Notes: generated by a model from the sequence alone, not told the origin. Counted from the first letter of the stretch, positions 46,741 to 55,757 are shown. The stretch: DNA of 64,000 bases from Natrinema sp031626495 (GCF_031626495.1 NZ_JAMQOJ010000012.1:60774-124773), one strand, 5' to 3'. A program made the numbers and translations.

Positions 46741-47730
46741 ATGTCAGACCTTCGCATCGACGCGATGGTGCCCGGCTTATCGACCGACTCCGGCGACGCT
46801 GCCGCACGCGCCGAGGAACTCGGGTTCGACGGCGTCTGGACGCCCGAGATGGACAACGACGCGTTCCTCCCGCATCCGCTGATCGCGGACCGGACGGACG
46901 AGATCCAGCAGGGAACCCGCATCGCGCTCTCGTTCACTCGCAGCCCGATGGCACTCGCCTACACCGCCTGGGATCTCGCGCGGTACTCCGACGGGCGGTT
47001 CGTCCTCGGGATCGGTACGCAGGTCAAGGGCCACAACGAGCGCCGCTTCAGCGTCGACTGGGAGTCCCCCGGGCCGCGGCTGCGCGAGGTCGTCGAGTCG
47101 CTCCGGCACATCTTCGACGTGTTCCAGGGCGAGGCCGACCTGGACTATCAGGGCGAGCACTACTCGTTCTCGCTCATGACGGACAACTTCAACCCGGGAC
47201 CGATCGACCACCCCGACGTGCCCATCTACATCGCGGGCGTCAACGAGTACAACATCCGACTCGCGGGCGAACTCTGCGACGGACTGGACATGCACGTCTT
47301 CAACACCCCCGGCTACACCGACGACGTCATCGCGCCGACCGTCGCCGAGGGAGCCGACCGCGGGGACCGCTCGCTCGAGGACGTGTCGCTCTCGGCGAGC
47401 CCGTTCGTCGTGACCGGCGAAACCGAGGAGGAGCGCGAGCAGTCCCGCGCGGAGGTGCGCCGGCGCATCGCCTTCTACGGTAGCACCCGCACCTACCACG
47501 ACGTGCTCGACCACCACGGCTGGCGCTCCGTCGGCGAGGAGCTACACGAACTCTCGAAGGATCAGCGCTGGGACGAGATGACCGATCTGGTCACCGACGA
47601 GATGGTGGCGACGTTCGCGATCGAAGCGCCGCCCGAAGAGTTACTCGCGGAGGCAGAGGACGTCTACGGCGGCATCGCCGACCGTATCGTCCTCCCCCTC
47701 GATCACGGCGAGGCTTTCCTGACCGAGTAG
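46741..47730 (+). CDS. F420-dependent LLM-class oxidoreductase (TIGR03617-like)
   Basis: A 329-residue luciferase-like TIM-barrel oxidoreductase of the F420-dependent group. Typical blocks are AARAEELGFDGVWTPEMDNDAF, GTRIALSFTRSPMALAY, DGRFVLGIGTQVKGHNERRF and DVPIYIAGVNEYNIRLAGE, arranged as in TIGR03617 members. It probably transfers hydride between coenzyme F420 and an alcohol, ketone or acyl compound. It starts 81 bases after the hydroxyacid dehydrogenase. Its last 28 bases overlap the end of the convergent MBL-hydrolase gene. Confidence 0.9.
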   Translation: MSDLRIDAMVPGLSTDSGDAAARAEELGFDGVWTPEMDNDAFLPHPLIADRTDEIQQGTRIALSFTRSPMALAYTAWDLARYSDGRFVLGIGTQVKGHNERRFSVDWESPGPRLREVVESLRHIFDVFQGEADLDYQGEHYSFSLMTDNFNPGPIDHPDVPIYIAGVNEYNIRLAGELCDGLDMHVFNTPGYTDDVIAPTVAEGADRGDRSLEDVSLSASPFVVTGETEEEREQSRAEVRRRIAFYGSTRTYHDVLDHHGWRSVGEELHELSKDQRWDEMTDLVTDEMVATFAIEAPPEELLAEAEDVYGGIADRIVLPLDHGEAFLTE

Positions 47731-48701
47731 TCGCGGACGCCGTCGCGCTCTTTGTACTGGATGCGATCGCGCCCCTCGAGCGTGCCGAGCGCGCCGAGCG
47801 TGTCGAGCAACTGCGCCGGGTACCGGACCTCGCCGGCGCGGTGGCGCGTGATCTCCATCGGCGTCGCGGGGCCGACGCTCGCGACCGCCTGAAACGTCTC
47901 GCCGGTGAGCGACTCGAGTGCCGACCGCGTGCTCTCGATCACCCCCTCGTAGTCGGTGAAGACGGGACCGTGACCGGGGTAGACCCGGTCGACGTTGCGG
48001 CCCTCGAGACGGTCCATCGCGCGGTGGAACGCGTCGACGGCGTCGTAGGCGCCGTAGTCGATGCCGACGTGGATCGCACCGGGCCGGAACGGCTCGATGA
48101 GGGCGTCGCCGCTGAACAGCGCGCGCTCGCCGTTCAGGACCGTCGCGAGGCTCGCGTGGTGGATCTGGTGACCGGGCGTGTGCAGGGCCTCGAACTCGCG
48201 GCCCGCGACGGTAAACGGCTCGTCGAACTCGAAGGGGACGGCCTCGTCGGGCGTGAGCAACCGCCGGTTGCGCTCCAGTGACGACTGGGCGCGCTCGACC
48301 TCGCGTGCGATCGCCTCGCCGTGGTAGCCCGCCGAGCGGCCGATATCACGGACGCCGTCGGCGAGGTCGTCCGGGTCGCGCTCGAGTTGCTCGAGGACGG
48401 GCCGAGGCGCGTGGATCGTCGCCCCGGCCTCGCGCAGCAACGGCACCTGTCCGATGTGGTCGCTGTGCGGGTGGGTGACGACGACAGCCTCGACGTCCCC
48501 GGGGTCGTACCCCTTCGCGGCCAGCCCCTCGCGGATGGTCGCTTCGGCGCGGTCCTCCGGGTCGCCGGTGTCGATCAGGATCGGGGCCGGTTCCTCGACG
48601 AGGTAGGCTGCGGCGTGTTTCGGCGGCCACTCGATATCGAAGTCGAGCCGGGAAACCTGCGATGTGGCGGCCTTCGTCCGCTGTTCCGTCGGGTCGTCCA
48701 T
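47703..48701 (-). CDS. MBL-fold metallo-hydrolase
   Basis: A 332-residue metallo-beta-lactamase-fold hydrolase. The first metal motif is H77-P-H79-S-D81-H82 (VVVTHPHSDHIG), followed by LHTPGHQIHH, FSGDALIE (metal-bridging Asp) and YPGHGPV (last His). An all-helical C-terminal extension of about 80 residues resembles the winged-helix tail of LACTB2-like enzymes. It may cleave a thioester or other ester. It lies 9 bases after the acyl-CoA dehydrogenase gene on the same strand and is probably co-transcribed with it; its 3' end overlaps the convergent LLM gene. Confidence 0.9.
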   Translation of the reverse strand: MDDPTEQRTKAATSQVSRLDFDIEWPPKHAAAYLVEEPAPILIDTGDPEDRAEATIREGLAAKGYDPGDVEAVVVTHPHSDHIGQVPLLREAGATIHAPRPVLEQLERDPDDLADGVRDIGRSAGYHGEAIAREVERAQSSLERNRRLLTPDEAVPFEFDEPFTVAGREFEALHTPGHQIHHASLATVLNGERALFSGDALIEPFRPGAIHVGIDYGAYDAVDAFHRAMDRLEGRNVDRVYPGHGPVFTDYEGVIESTRSALESLTGETFQAVASVGPATPMEITRHRAGEVRYPAQLLDTLGALGTLEGRDRIQYKERDGVRDYSVRKASP

Positions 48702-48710
48702 CGTCGACCC

Positions 48711-49907
48711 TTATATGAGTTCGCGGGCGATCGTCCGTTTCTGGATCTCGTCGGTCCCCTCGAAGATGCGGAAGACGCGGGCCGAGCGGTAGTTGCGTTC
48801 GATCGGGAGGTCCTTCATGAAGCCGGCGCCGCCGTGGACCTGCATCGCGATGTCGGCGGCGTCGTTCGCGAGCTTCGCGCCGCGGAGTTTGGCCATCGAT
48901 TCCTCCTTGCGGGCGCGCTCGCCGTTGTCCATCTTCCAGGCGGCGTAGCGGTAGAGCTGGCGGACCTGCTCGATGTCGGTCGCGAGCTCGGCCAGCTGGA
49001 ACGAGACACCCTGCCGGTGGCCGATCGGTTTGTCGAACGTCTTCCGCTCGCGGGCGTACTCGACCGACATGTCGAGCAGGAACTGCGCCGTCCCGACGGA
49101 GCCGGCGGCGATGTTGATCCGGCCGCCGCCGATCCAGTCCATCGCGGACTGGAAGCCCTTGTCGACCTCGCCCAGCACCTGGTCCTCGCCGACGCGGCAG
49201 TCGTTGAAGTACAGCTCCGAGTGCGTTCCGGGGGTCATCCCCATCGCGCGGTGGATCTTGCCTACCTCGAAGCCCGGGTTGTCGTCGTCGACGAGGAAGC
49301 ACGTGATGCCGCCGAGATCGCCGTCGTCGCCGCTCGTCCGGGCGAACACCATCGCGAAGTCGGCGTACGGGCCGTTCGTGATGTAACACTTCTGTCCGTT
49401 GATCACCCACTCGTCGCCGTCTTTCTCCGCACTGGTGTCCATGTAGTGCGCGTCGCTGCCGTGGCCCGGCTCGGTCAGCGCGAAACAGGTCGTGATCTCG
49501 CCGTCCATCAGGGGGTCGAGGTACTCCTCGCGCTGTCGGTCGTCACAGGCGAGCAGGATGGGCGTCGGGCCACCCGCACCGCCGAAGATCGAGCTGTGGA
49601 AGCCCGGCGGCCGGTTCGACATGTGCTCGCCAACGATCGCTCGAGTGAGGATGTCGACGTCGCCGCCGCCGACCTCTTCGGGCATCGTCATCCCGTAGAA
49701 GCCCGCTTCGACGGATTTCTGCCGGATCTGTTCGACGATGTTGCGATACTCGGGGACCTGCCGATGCTCGTCGTCGACGATCTCCTTCTCGTAGTCGGCA
49801 CCGAGGAACTGATCGTACTCGTTCTCGAGGGGAGCGACTTCCTGATCGATGAAATCGTCGAGCGCCTTCTTGATCTGCACGGCTTCGGACGGTTCGCTGA
49901 AGTCCAT
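48711..49907 (-). CDS. Acyl-CoA dehydrogenase
   Basis: A 398-residue acyl-CoA dehydrogenase. It has CFALTEPGHGSDAHYMDTSA, CYITNGPYADFAMVF, the flavin-binding RKTFDKPIGHRQGVSFQLAE and VHGGAGFMKDLPIERNYRSA. The C-terminal RIFEGTDEIQKRTIARELI carries the catalytic Glu. The longer N-terminus (residues 1-60) groups it with the 21661 paralogue. ATG 49907 follows a TATA-like box and a short palindrome. It is divergent from the IclR gene at 50102, which may regulate it, and is the first gene of an operon with the MBL hydrolase. Confidence 0.95.
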   Translation of the reverse strand: MDFSEPSEAVQIKKALDDFIDQEVAPLENEYDQFLGADYEKEIVDDEHRQVPEYRNIVEQIRQKSVEAGFYGMTMPEEVGGGDVDILTRAIVGEHMSNRPPGFHSSIFGGAGGPTPILLACDDRQREEYLDPLMDGEITTCFALTEPGHGSDAHYMDTSAEKDGDEWVINGQKCYITNGPYADFAMVFARTSGDDGDLGGITCFLVDDDNPGFEVGKIHRAMGMTPGTHSELYFNDCRVGEDQVLGEVDKGFQSAMDWIGGGRINIAAGSVGTAQFLLDMSVEYARERKTFDKPIGHRQGVSFQLAELATDIEQVRQLYRYAAWKMDNGERARKEESMAKLRGAKLANDAADIAMQVHGGAGFMKDLPIERNYRSARVFRIFEGTDEIQKRTIARELI

Positions 49908-49911
49908 AGCC

Positions 49912-49935
49912 TATGTCACATAACGTACTACTTAA
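49912..49935 (-). promoter_or_regulatory. Promoter and palindrome of the 49907 acyl-CoA dehydrogenase
   Basis: Minus-strand CTTAAGTAG (49927-49935) is centred about 24 bases before the ATG. Between it and the start lies TATGT-C-ACATA (49912-49922), an 11-base palindrome five bases from the ATG. Confidence 0.45.
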
Positions 49936-50054
49936 GCGTTACCGTGTGATTGGCTTTCAATGTACATAGAAACGGTGGGTCGCCGGATATCGATCGATTC
50001 GATGCCGAGCGAGAGGGAATTCGAATCAGAGGGATTTTTTCGGCTGCGATCCGC

Positions 50055-50080
50055 GTTCAGCAGAGCGGAACAGTTTTGGG
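50055..50080 (+). promoter_or_regulatory. Inverted repeat and TATA-like box before the IclR gene
   Basis: GTTCAGC-AGA-GCGGAAC (50055-50071, one mismatch) lies directly upstream of the T-rich box CAGTTTTGGG (50071-50080), itself about 26 bases before ATG 50102. A near-identical palindrome follows the gene at 50878-50894. Position and symmetry suggest an autoregulatory IclR operator. Confidence 0.5.
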
Positions 50081-50101
50081 TCGTTTCGTCGAATGAGACG
50101 T

Positions 50102-50875
50102 ATGGCAACAACGGACACGAACGGGGGAAGCCGGGTGGCGGCAGTGGTGAAAACCCTCGACATCCTCGAGGCGCTGTGGCAGGCCGGGGGTGCCGGGGTG
50201 ACGGAACTCACCGAGCGAACGGACCTCGCCAAGAGCACGGTCCACGCCCACCTGACGACGCTTCGCTCGAAGGGGTACGTCGTCCAGGAAGGCGACGAAT
50301 ACCGCCTGAGCCTCCGGTTTCTCTCCTTCGGAGAACACGTCAAACACGCCGAGCCGCTGTACGCCGCGTCGGAAACGCCCATCGACGAACTCTCGACGGA
50401 AGTCGGCCAGCGAGTCCTCTGTTCGACACACCAGAACGGACTCGGCACCGTGCTCAACGTCAGCGAGGGGAGCCGATCGTTCACCAGCGACATCGACATC
50501 GGGACGCACGTCTATCTCCACAGTTCGGCCGGCGGCAAGGCCATGCTCGCTCACTTCCCGGACGAGCGCGTCGACGAAATCATCGATCAGTGGGGTCTGC
50601 CGGCCTTCACCGAAAAAACGATTACCGACAGAGAGGAGCTCTTCGACGTGCTCGCGGCGGTTCGCGAGGAGGGAGTCGCGTACAACCGCGGGGAGTATCT
50701 GCCCGGAATCAGCGCGATCGGCGCGCCGATCCTCGACAACGACGGCACCGTCTACGGGGCGGTCACCGTCACCGGTCCCGAACACCGACTCGAGAACGAG
50801 TGGGAGGAAAACGACCTTCGTACCCAGTTACTGTCGACGGCGAACACGATCGAAGTGAACATGATGTTCTCCTAA
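50102..50875 (+). CDS. IclR-family transcriptional regulator
   Basis: A 257-residue IclR-type regulator. The N-terminal winged helix (about residues 10-75) has VVKTLDILEALWQAGGAG, LTERTDLAKSTVHAHLTTL as the recognition-helix region and GYVVQEGDEYRLSLRFL as the wing. The C-terminal effector domain includes HSSAGGKAMLAHFPDERVDE and GVAYNRGEYLPGISAIGAPI. Effectors of this family are often small acids or acyl-derived metabolites. It is divergent from an acyl-CoA dehydrogenase operon. ATG 50102 is preferred over an in-frame start at 50093. The 17-base palindrome that flanks the gene on both sides is its likely binding site. Confidence 0.93.
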   Translation: MATTDTNGGSRVAAVVKTLDILEALWQAGGAGVTELTERTDLAKSTVHAHLTTLRSKGYVVQEGDEYRLSLRFLSFGEHVKHAEPLYAASETPIDELSTEVGQRVLCSTHQNGLGTVLNVSEGSRSFTSDIDIGTHVYLHSSAGGKAMLAHFPDERVDEIIDQWGLPAFTEKTITDREELFDVLAAVREEGVAYNRGEYLPGISAIGAPILDNDGTVYGAVTVTGPEHRLENEWEENDLRTQLLSTANTIEVNMMFS

Positions 50876-50877
50876 CT

Positions 50878-50894
50878 GTTCAGCTCTGCTGAAC
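50878..50894 (+). promoter_or_regulatory. Perfect 17-base inverted repeat after the IclR gene
   Basis: GTTCAGC-TCT-GCTGAAC starts two bases after the IclR stop. It repeats the site found before the gene. It may be a second binding site or an RNA hairpin at the 3' end of the mRNA. Confidence 0.5.
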
Positions 50895-51150
50895 GGGCGT
50901 GTAGATCGTCGACAGGGGTCAGACGGTGTTCGTCCCGTCCACCGTTCCTGTTCGACGCGGGAATTCGGCTGGTACTCGAGCAGTCACTGGGCACGACCGC
51001 GACCGGCCGAGGAAAGTATTACAATCGTATGAGTGTAAAATCCAGAGGATCGCTCACACGGGCGGTGAACCCCCCTCGCGTTCGCGACGAGTGAACGGCG
51101 AACAACCGACGGAGCGTTTGGAGGACACCGATGGAAGCGAGCGGTATCGA

Positions 51151-52524
51151 TCAGTCGGACGCGTCGGCTCGCTCGGCCATCATCGCCGCCGCGGTCTCCG
51201 CCCAGTCGCCGCGGACGAATCCGACGCCGACGACGAGTACCCACCAGACGTAGTTCAGCACGATCCCCGCGTAGATGCCGGCCAGCCCGTAGCCGAGGGC
51301 GATCGCGGTGAGGTACGAAAAGGCGAGCAGGAATCCGAACGTACCGGTGAACCTGGCGTAGAACGGCGTGCGCGTCTCTCCCGCACCACGGAGACAGCCC
51401 GACAGCGGGAAGAAGAGACCGAAGGCGACCATCGAGACGCCGAAAACGCGAGTGAAGACGACGGCGTACTCGAGCGTGGCCGCATCGCTCGTGAACAGCC
51501 GGGCGATCGGCCGCGCGCCGACGACGAGAACAGTCGCTGACACGGAAAGCGCGAGGAGGCTCAGGGCGGTGATGGCGAGGGCGGCAGCGCGCGCATCGGT
51601 TGGCCGGCCCTCGCCGAGCGTCTGCCCGACGACGATGCTCGCGGCGACGCTGGCCGAGCGGTACAGCGGGCCGCTGAACTGCTGGTAGGCCCGCCGGCCG
51701 ATGTAGTACGCGGCCGTCACCTCGGTCCCGAAGGTGAGCAGGAGGGCATTGAAGGGGAAGTTCGCCAGCGAGGTGCTCATCCCCTCGGCGAAGTTCGGCA
51801 GGCTCACCGCCACGAGCTGGCGCGTGATCACCGCGCTCCGCGGGCGAGCGAGGGAGAGGGCCGTTCGCCCGCCGGCGATCGCAGTCGTCATCGCGACGGC
51901 CTCGAGCGTTCGACTGATCGCCGTCGCAAGCCCGACGCCGACGATTCCCAGCGCGGGAAGGGGGCCGAGGCCGAGTCCAAGACCGACCGTCGCCGCGATG
52001 TTGAGGCCGTTCGCGGTGCCGTTGACGACCATCGGCGTCCGCGTGTCGCCGGTCCCCTGCAGCGAGCGCGCGCCCACGATCCCGACGATTCGCATCGGCG
52101 CGGCGACGAAGAGCAGGGTGAGATAGCGCCCGCTCATCTCGACCACGCCGGGGTCGGCACCCAGGAGGGCGATCAGCGGCTCCGACAGCGTCAGTCCGGC
52201 GACGGTCAGCGGCAACCCCGCCACAAACCCGATTCCGAGCGCCTGCGTGATCGCGGCGTCGCGAGTCGCCTCGGCTCCGCGGCCGGTGTCCTGGCTCGAG
52301 AGGGCGATCGCGCCCGTCCCGAGTCCGAGCCCGATCCGGAGGGGAAGCTGCGCGTAGAGGTCCGCCAGCCCGACCGCGGCGACGGCCGCCGGCGAGAACA
52401 GGCCGGTGACGAGGATATCGACCGTCCGCATTAGCGTGTTGAGCGTCTGCTGGACCGCGATCGGCCACGAGAGCGCCACGGTCCGTCGCCACACGTCGCG
52501 GACCCGAACCCCGGAATCGGCCAT
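51151..52524 (-). CDS. MATE-family efflux transporter
   Basis: A 457-residue multidrug/toxin extrusion-family membrane protein with about 12 hydrophobic helices in two similar halves. Typical segments are VALSWPIAVQQTLNTLMRTVD at the start of helix 1 (with the conserved Pro), YLTLLFVAAPMRIVG, GIVGVGLATAISR and the second-half SLPNFAEGMSTSLANFPF with SGCLRGAGETRTPFYA. It would export cationic or lipid-like solutes using a Na+ or H+ gradient. ATG 52524 follows a TATA-like element near 52573-52581; an ATG at 52593 would add 23 residues rich in Arg. Confidence 0.9.
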   Translation of the reverse strand: MADSGVRVRDVWRRTVALSWPIAVQQTLNTLMRTVDILVTGLFSPAAVAAVGLADLYAQLPLRIGLGLGTGAIALSSQDTGRGAEATRDAAITQALGIGFVAGLPLTVAGLTLSEPLIALLGADPGVVEMSGRYLTLLFVAAPMRIVGIVGARSLQGTGDTRTPMVVNGTANGLNIAATVGLGLGLGPLPALGIVGVGLATAISRTLEAVAMTTAIAGGRTALSLARPRSAVITRQLVAVSLPNFAEGMSTSLANFPFNALLLTFGTEVTAAYYIGRRAYQQFSGPLYRSASVAASIVVGQTLGEGRPTDARAAALAITALSLLALSVSATVLVVGARPIARLFTSDAATLEYAVVFTRVFGVSMVAFGLFFPLSGCLRGAGETRTPFYARFTGTFGFLLAFSYLTAIALGYGLAGIYAGIVLNYVWWVLVVGVGFVRGDWAETAAAMMAERADASD

Positions 52525-53083
52525 ACGTCGTTCGAAGACGGGAACGCGTCGAATGAAGGTATCGGTGCGACGCGTATAAATACGGGGTGTCATGGAGATT
52601 TATATATTTCATATACAGATATCTAATCATATATGTTAGCGAGACAGACCTCCCATCGTCGGAACTGAAACGAACATCGCTCGATACTCGAGGAACATCG
52701 ACATGGCATCGTTCCTGGACCTATCGACGTCTGAACCTGCCTCTCGCACGATCCTTCGTTCCCAACGGTCGGTTTCTGTTTGCCGTCCTCGACCGATCGT
52801 CTCGACGAGAAACGGAAGCGTGGCGGCACGGGGCGGGCAGACTGGGCTTACACGTCGATTTCCGTCGTTCGACCGTGGTGAGGCTACGAAGTGACGATCC
52901 ACGGTCGATTTCGTATTCGGGTACCAACATATCCGACATATACTATGAGTTTTGACACTACAGGAGTCGCGATAGTTGCGATGGCCGTGTCCTCGCCGGA
53001 CGAATGTGAACCGCCCGTTGCTCGAGCGGCGGCGAAAGGGGACGGCCGAGTCGCTCGGAACACGGCCCCACTAGAGCCTTACC
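52525..53083. other. AT-rich intergenic region; possible 70-residue frame
   Basis: Between the MATE gene and the SDR gene lie 654 bases. The part at about 52594-52640 is unusually AT-rich (TTTATATATTTCATATAC, then the palindromes AGATATCT and CATATATG). A frame from ATG 52945 to 53157 would encode 70 residues with three Cys, starting MSFDTTGVAIVAMAVSS and preceded by an AT-rich box, but it runs into the SDR promoter and shows no family likeness; I do not call it a gene. Confidence 0.4.
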
Positions 53084-53117
53084 ACTGTTCGATCGAAGGC
53101 GGTATTTGCCGAACAGT
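53084..53117 (+). promoter_or_regulatory. Inverted repeat upstream of the SDR gene at 53179
   Basis: ACTGTTCG (53084-53091) and CGAACAGT (53110-53117) are perfect 8-base arms with an 18-base spacer, located upstream of a TATA-like CTTATGTA (53149-53156). The half-site ACTGTTC / GAACAGT also occurs at both IclR-flanking palindromes (50055-50074 and 50876-50894). Confidence 0.4.
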
Positions 53118-53178
53118 ACCAACCAAACTGGAGGATACCATGAACGAACTTATGTAGCAGCCGTTCGATACGGGAGCT

Positions 53179-53940
53179 ATGCGACTCGAGAACGAGACGG
53201 TAGTTATCACGGGTGCAGCATCTGGAATCGGGCAGGCGACGGCCGAGCGCTGCGCCGAGGAGGGTGCGCGCGTTATCGTCACCGACGTCGACACGGAGGG
53301 CGGGCAGGCGGTCGCCGAGGCCATCGAAGACGACGGCGGCGAGGCCGAATTCCACGAGCTCGACGTGACCGACAGCGACCAGTTCCACGCGGTCGTCGAC
53401 GCGATCGCCGAGGAGTACGGGCTGGACGTGATGGTCAACAACGCCGGAACCGGCCACCCCGGCGGCAGCCTCGAAGAACTGGACGACGAGGTCCGGGATT
53501 TCGTCATCGACATCAACATCAAGGGCGTCTGGAACGGCTGTCACGCGGCGCTGCCCCACATGAAAGAGCAGGGCGAAGGTTCGATCGTCAACGTGGGCTC
53601 GCTGGCGAGCATCCTCGGACTCCCGAAGCAGGCCGCCTACTCGACGACCAAAGCCGCGGTCCTCAACATGACCCGGACGATCGCCGCCGAGGCCGGCCCC
53701 TACGGCGTCCGCGCCAACGCCGTCTGTCCCGGCTTCACCGAGACCCAGATGCTCGAGGGCTACCTCGAGGAACAGAGCGATCCGGAGGCCGCCCGCGAGG
53801 CGATGGCCGAAGACTATCCGCTCAAGCGCCTCGGCAAGCCCGAGGAGATCGCGAACGCGATCCTCTTCCTCGCCAGCGACGAGTCCTCGTTCGTCAGCGG
53901 TCACGGGCTCGTCGTCGACGGCGGGTTCTCGACCTGCTGA
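53179..53940 (+). CDS. SDR-family oxidoreductase (3-oxoacyl-ACP reductase-like)
   Basis: A 253-residue classical SDR. TGAASGIG is at residues 11-18, TDVDTEGGQ after strand 2 has the Asp typical of NAD-preferring members, VNNAGTGHPG is the structural motif, and Ser (VNVGSLAS) with Tyr-Lys (AAYSTTKAAV) are catalytic. The substrate region is AVCPGFTETQMLEGYLEE. It starts 27 bases after a TATA-like element. It is convergent with the aspartoacylase-family gene 11 bases away. A role in oxidising a hydroxy-acyl or alcohol substrate is likely. Confidence 0.9.
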   Translation: MRLENETVVITGAASGIGQATAERCAEEGARVIVTDVDTEGGQAVAEAIEDDGGEAEFHELDVTDSDQFHAVVDAIAEEYGLDVMVNNAGTGHPGGSLEELDDEVRDFVIDINIKGVWNGCHAALPHMKEQGEGSIVNVGSLASILGLPKQAAYSTTKAAVLNMTRTIAAEAGPYGVRANAVCPGFTETQMLEGYLEEQSDPEAAREAMAEDYPLKRLGKPEEIANAILFLASDESSFVSGHGLVVDGGFSTC

Positions 53941-53951
53941 GCCGCCGTCAC

Positions 53952-54923
53952 TTACGCTTCGCGGATCAGTGCGACGCTCGCGAGTTGGTCACCCGCGGTG
54001 ACCGTCGCCTCCTGGGTGAGCGCGTAGAGGATCCCGCTCCGATCGGCCGACGCCTCGTGGAGGGGTTCGTACGTCGTCGGATGGTAGATCGTCCCGATCG
54101 ACGTCCCCTCCTCGATCGACTCCCCTACCTCGAGCGACGGATTCGGCCGGAAGAGTCCAGAGTCGTCGGCCGTGACCTGGCCGAGGTGATTCCGGGCGAG
54201 CGGCTGGTCGCGTTCGGGAACGTCGCCCGGGAGCAGATCGAGGTACCGACAGACGTCGAGCAGGCCTTCGACGCCCGCCTCGACGACCTCCTCGAGGATC
54301 TGTTTGTTGTACGCGAGTTCGGGTGTAATCGATGGGATCCCCTCGTCGGCGGCGACGACCCGGAGCTTGCTCGCGAATCCTCGTCGGTGCCACTCGTCGG
54401 GGGCGTCATCGTCGGCCTGTTCCGACAGCAGGAGGTCGGTTCCGAAGGCCTCGCCGAGACGCCGGGAGCGGTCGTCGCCCTCGCGGTAGACGACGTGCGG
54501 GAGCATGTCCGGACTGCCCGTGTGGAGGTCGACGAGAGCGTCGGCCGCCGTGACGTACTCCCAGAGACGGGCGGCCATGCGCTGGTGGAGGCTGCCGTTC
54601 TCGTCGCCCGGCCAGACCCGGTTCATGTTCTGGTTGACGCTGTCGAGTTGCTCGGGCGTCGTGTACGAGACGTGGTCGAACGTCAGCGGGTTCGCGACGG
54701 GAACGGCGACGACCGTTCCCGACAGCGACTCGAGCGGCAGCCGGTCGTGGAACCGCCGGAGGACCTCCGTCCCGTTGATCTCGCGGCCGTGCTGGGCCGC
54801 TTGCACGTACAGCGTCGGCCCCGGCTCGTCGCCGCGGTAGGTGTGGACCGTCGTCGTCAGTTCGACCCCCGACGGCAGCCGCGCGAGCGTGATCTGCTCC
54901 GCCGTGTGCGTACCACCACTCAT
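53952..54923 (-). CDS. Succinylglutamate desuccinylase / aspartoacylase family protein
   Basis: A 323-residue zinc carboxypeptidase-like protein. Zinc ligands are His45 and Glu48 (QAAQHGREINGTEV) and His134 (LVDLHTGSPDM); the probable catalytic Glu is in ITPELAYN. A C-terminal beta domain (residues about 240-323) ends with GILYALTQEATVTAGDQLASVALI. It would hydrolyse an N-acyl amino acid or similar amide. ATG 54923 is chosen because a TATA-like TACATA lies about 25 bases upstream on the minus strand; an ATG at 54968 would add 15 residues. No arginine-degradation genes are near. Confidence 0.87.
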   Translation of the reverse strand: MSGGTHTAEQITLARLPSGVELTTTVHTYRGDEPGPTLYVQAAQHGREINGTEVLRRFHDRLPLESLSGTVVAVPVANPLTFDHVSYTTPEQLDSVNQNMNRVWPGDENGSLHQRMAARLWEYVTAADALVDLHTGSPDMLPHVVYREGDDRSRRLGEAFGTDLLLSEQADDDAPDEWHRRGFASKLRVVAADEGIPSITPELAYNKQILEEVVEAGVEGLLDVCRYLDLLPGDVPERDQPLARNHLGQVTADDSGLFRPNPSLEVGESIEEGTSIGTIYHPTTYEPLHEASADRSGILYALTQEATVTAGDQLASVALIREA

Positions 54924-55757
54924 GGAATATCGTTCCACGTCCGGCGGTATGTAGCTGCGGCCGGCCATCGGAACGCGAGACCGTCACGAGTTCCGTGAGA
55001 GCTGCAAGGTTCGTCTCTCGGGCTGATAACGGCCCTCGGCGCAGTAGCTAAGCCGGTCCCACGCGACGGGAGGACGTACCGATCCGGGTGTCGACGGCCT
55101 CCGCTCTGGCGCGATAAAAGTAGCATATATCTGGTAGCATGGGAATGACATTGTTCTGTAAACATATACTCTCCAGTATCTGTGTGGAGGCTAGTATGGC
55201 TGAAGTAACGATTGCACGCTCGCGACAGCCGGCTACTCTATCGACGAGAGAACGTCTGCCAGGCGCTGCCGTCGTAGCGTTCCTCGGAGGTTTTTGGGCA
55301 TCGTCCGATCACCGGAGAGTGCCCATCGTACGAAGACGATCGGGACAGAATCGACAGCGGTAAACAGTCGATATCGGTTGCCGTCGAGCCGTACTTCGGT
55401 CTCGTCGCTCTCCCGAGGGCCGGACTCACACTCCGAGCGATCGTCGATCAGTTCCCAGTTAGGAGCAGTCGATCGACGGGAATAGTTGCTGATTATCGAG
55501 AAAAGTAACTGTATTCGAAAGTGGTATGAATCCGAACGAACGATAGCTATCGATCGCGGCTTTCGTCCGTGTAGCCGGTTCGGCCCTCGATCCGCCGCAG
55601 GAAAGAGCGCTCCGTATCTGGTTGCGAAAGGCAGCTATCGCCAGATCGCTTTACATCCATATGTGCGTAATCCACTCGGCCCCATCGGCTGGTCGAATCG
55701 AGAATCCGATAATGCCGGATCCAGTGCGGCGATGGTTCCGAACGGGCATCTCGCCCG
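54924..55757. other. Long intergenic region, no gene seen
   Basis: This 834-base stretch between the aspartoacylase-like gene and the second IclR gene has lower GC than the flanks, and only short frames without coding character. TATA-like stretches occur near 55127-55136 and 55648-55662. It may be a decayed locus; nothing specific is recognisable. Confidence 0.5.

Noticed and set aside
52945..53157. Possible 70-residue small protein before the SDR gene
   Set aside because: It overlaps the inverted repeat and TATA box of the SDR gene and has no recognisable family features; left as a remark only.
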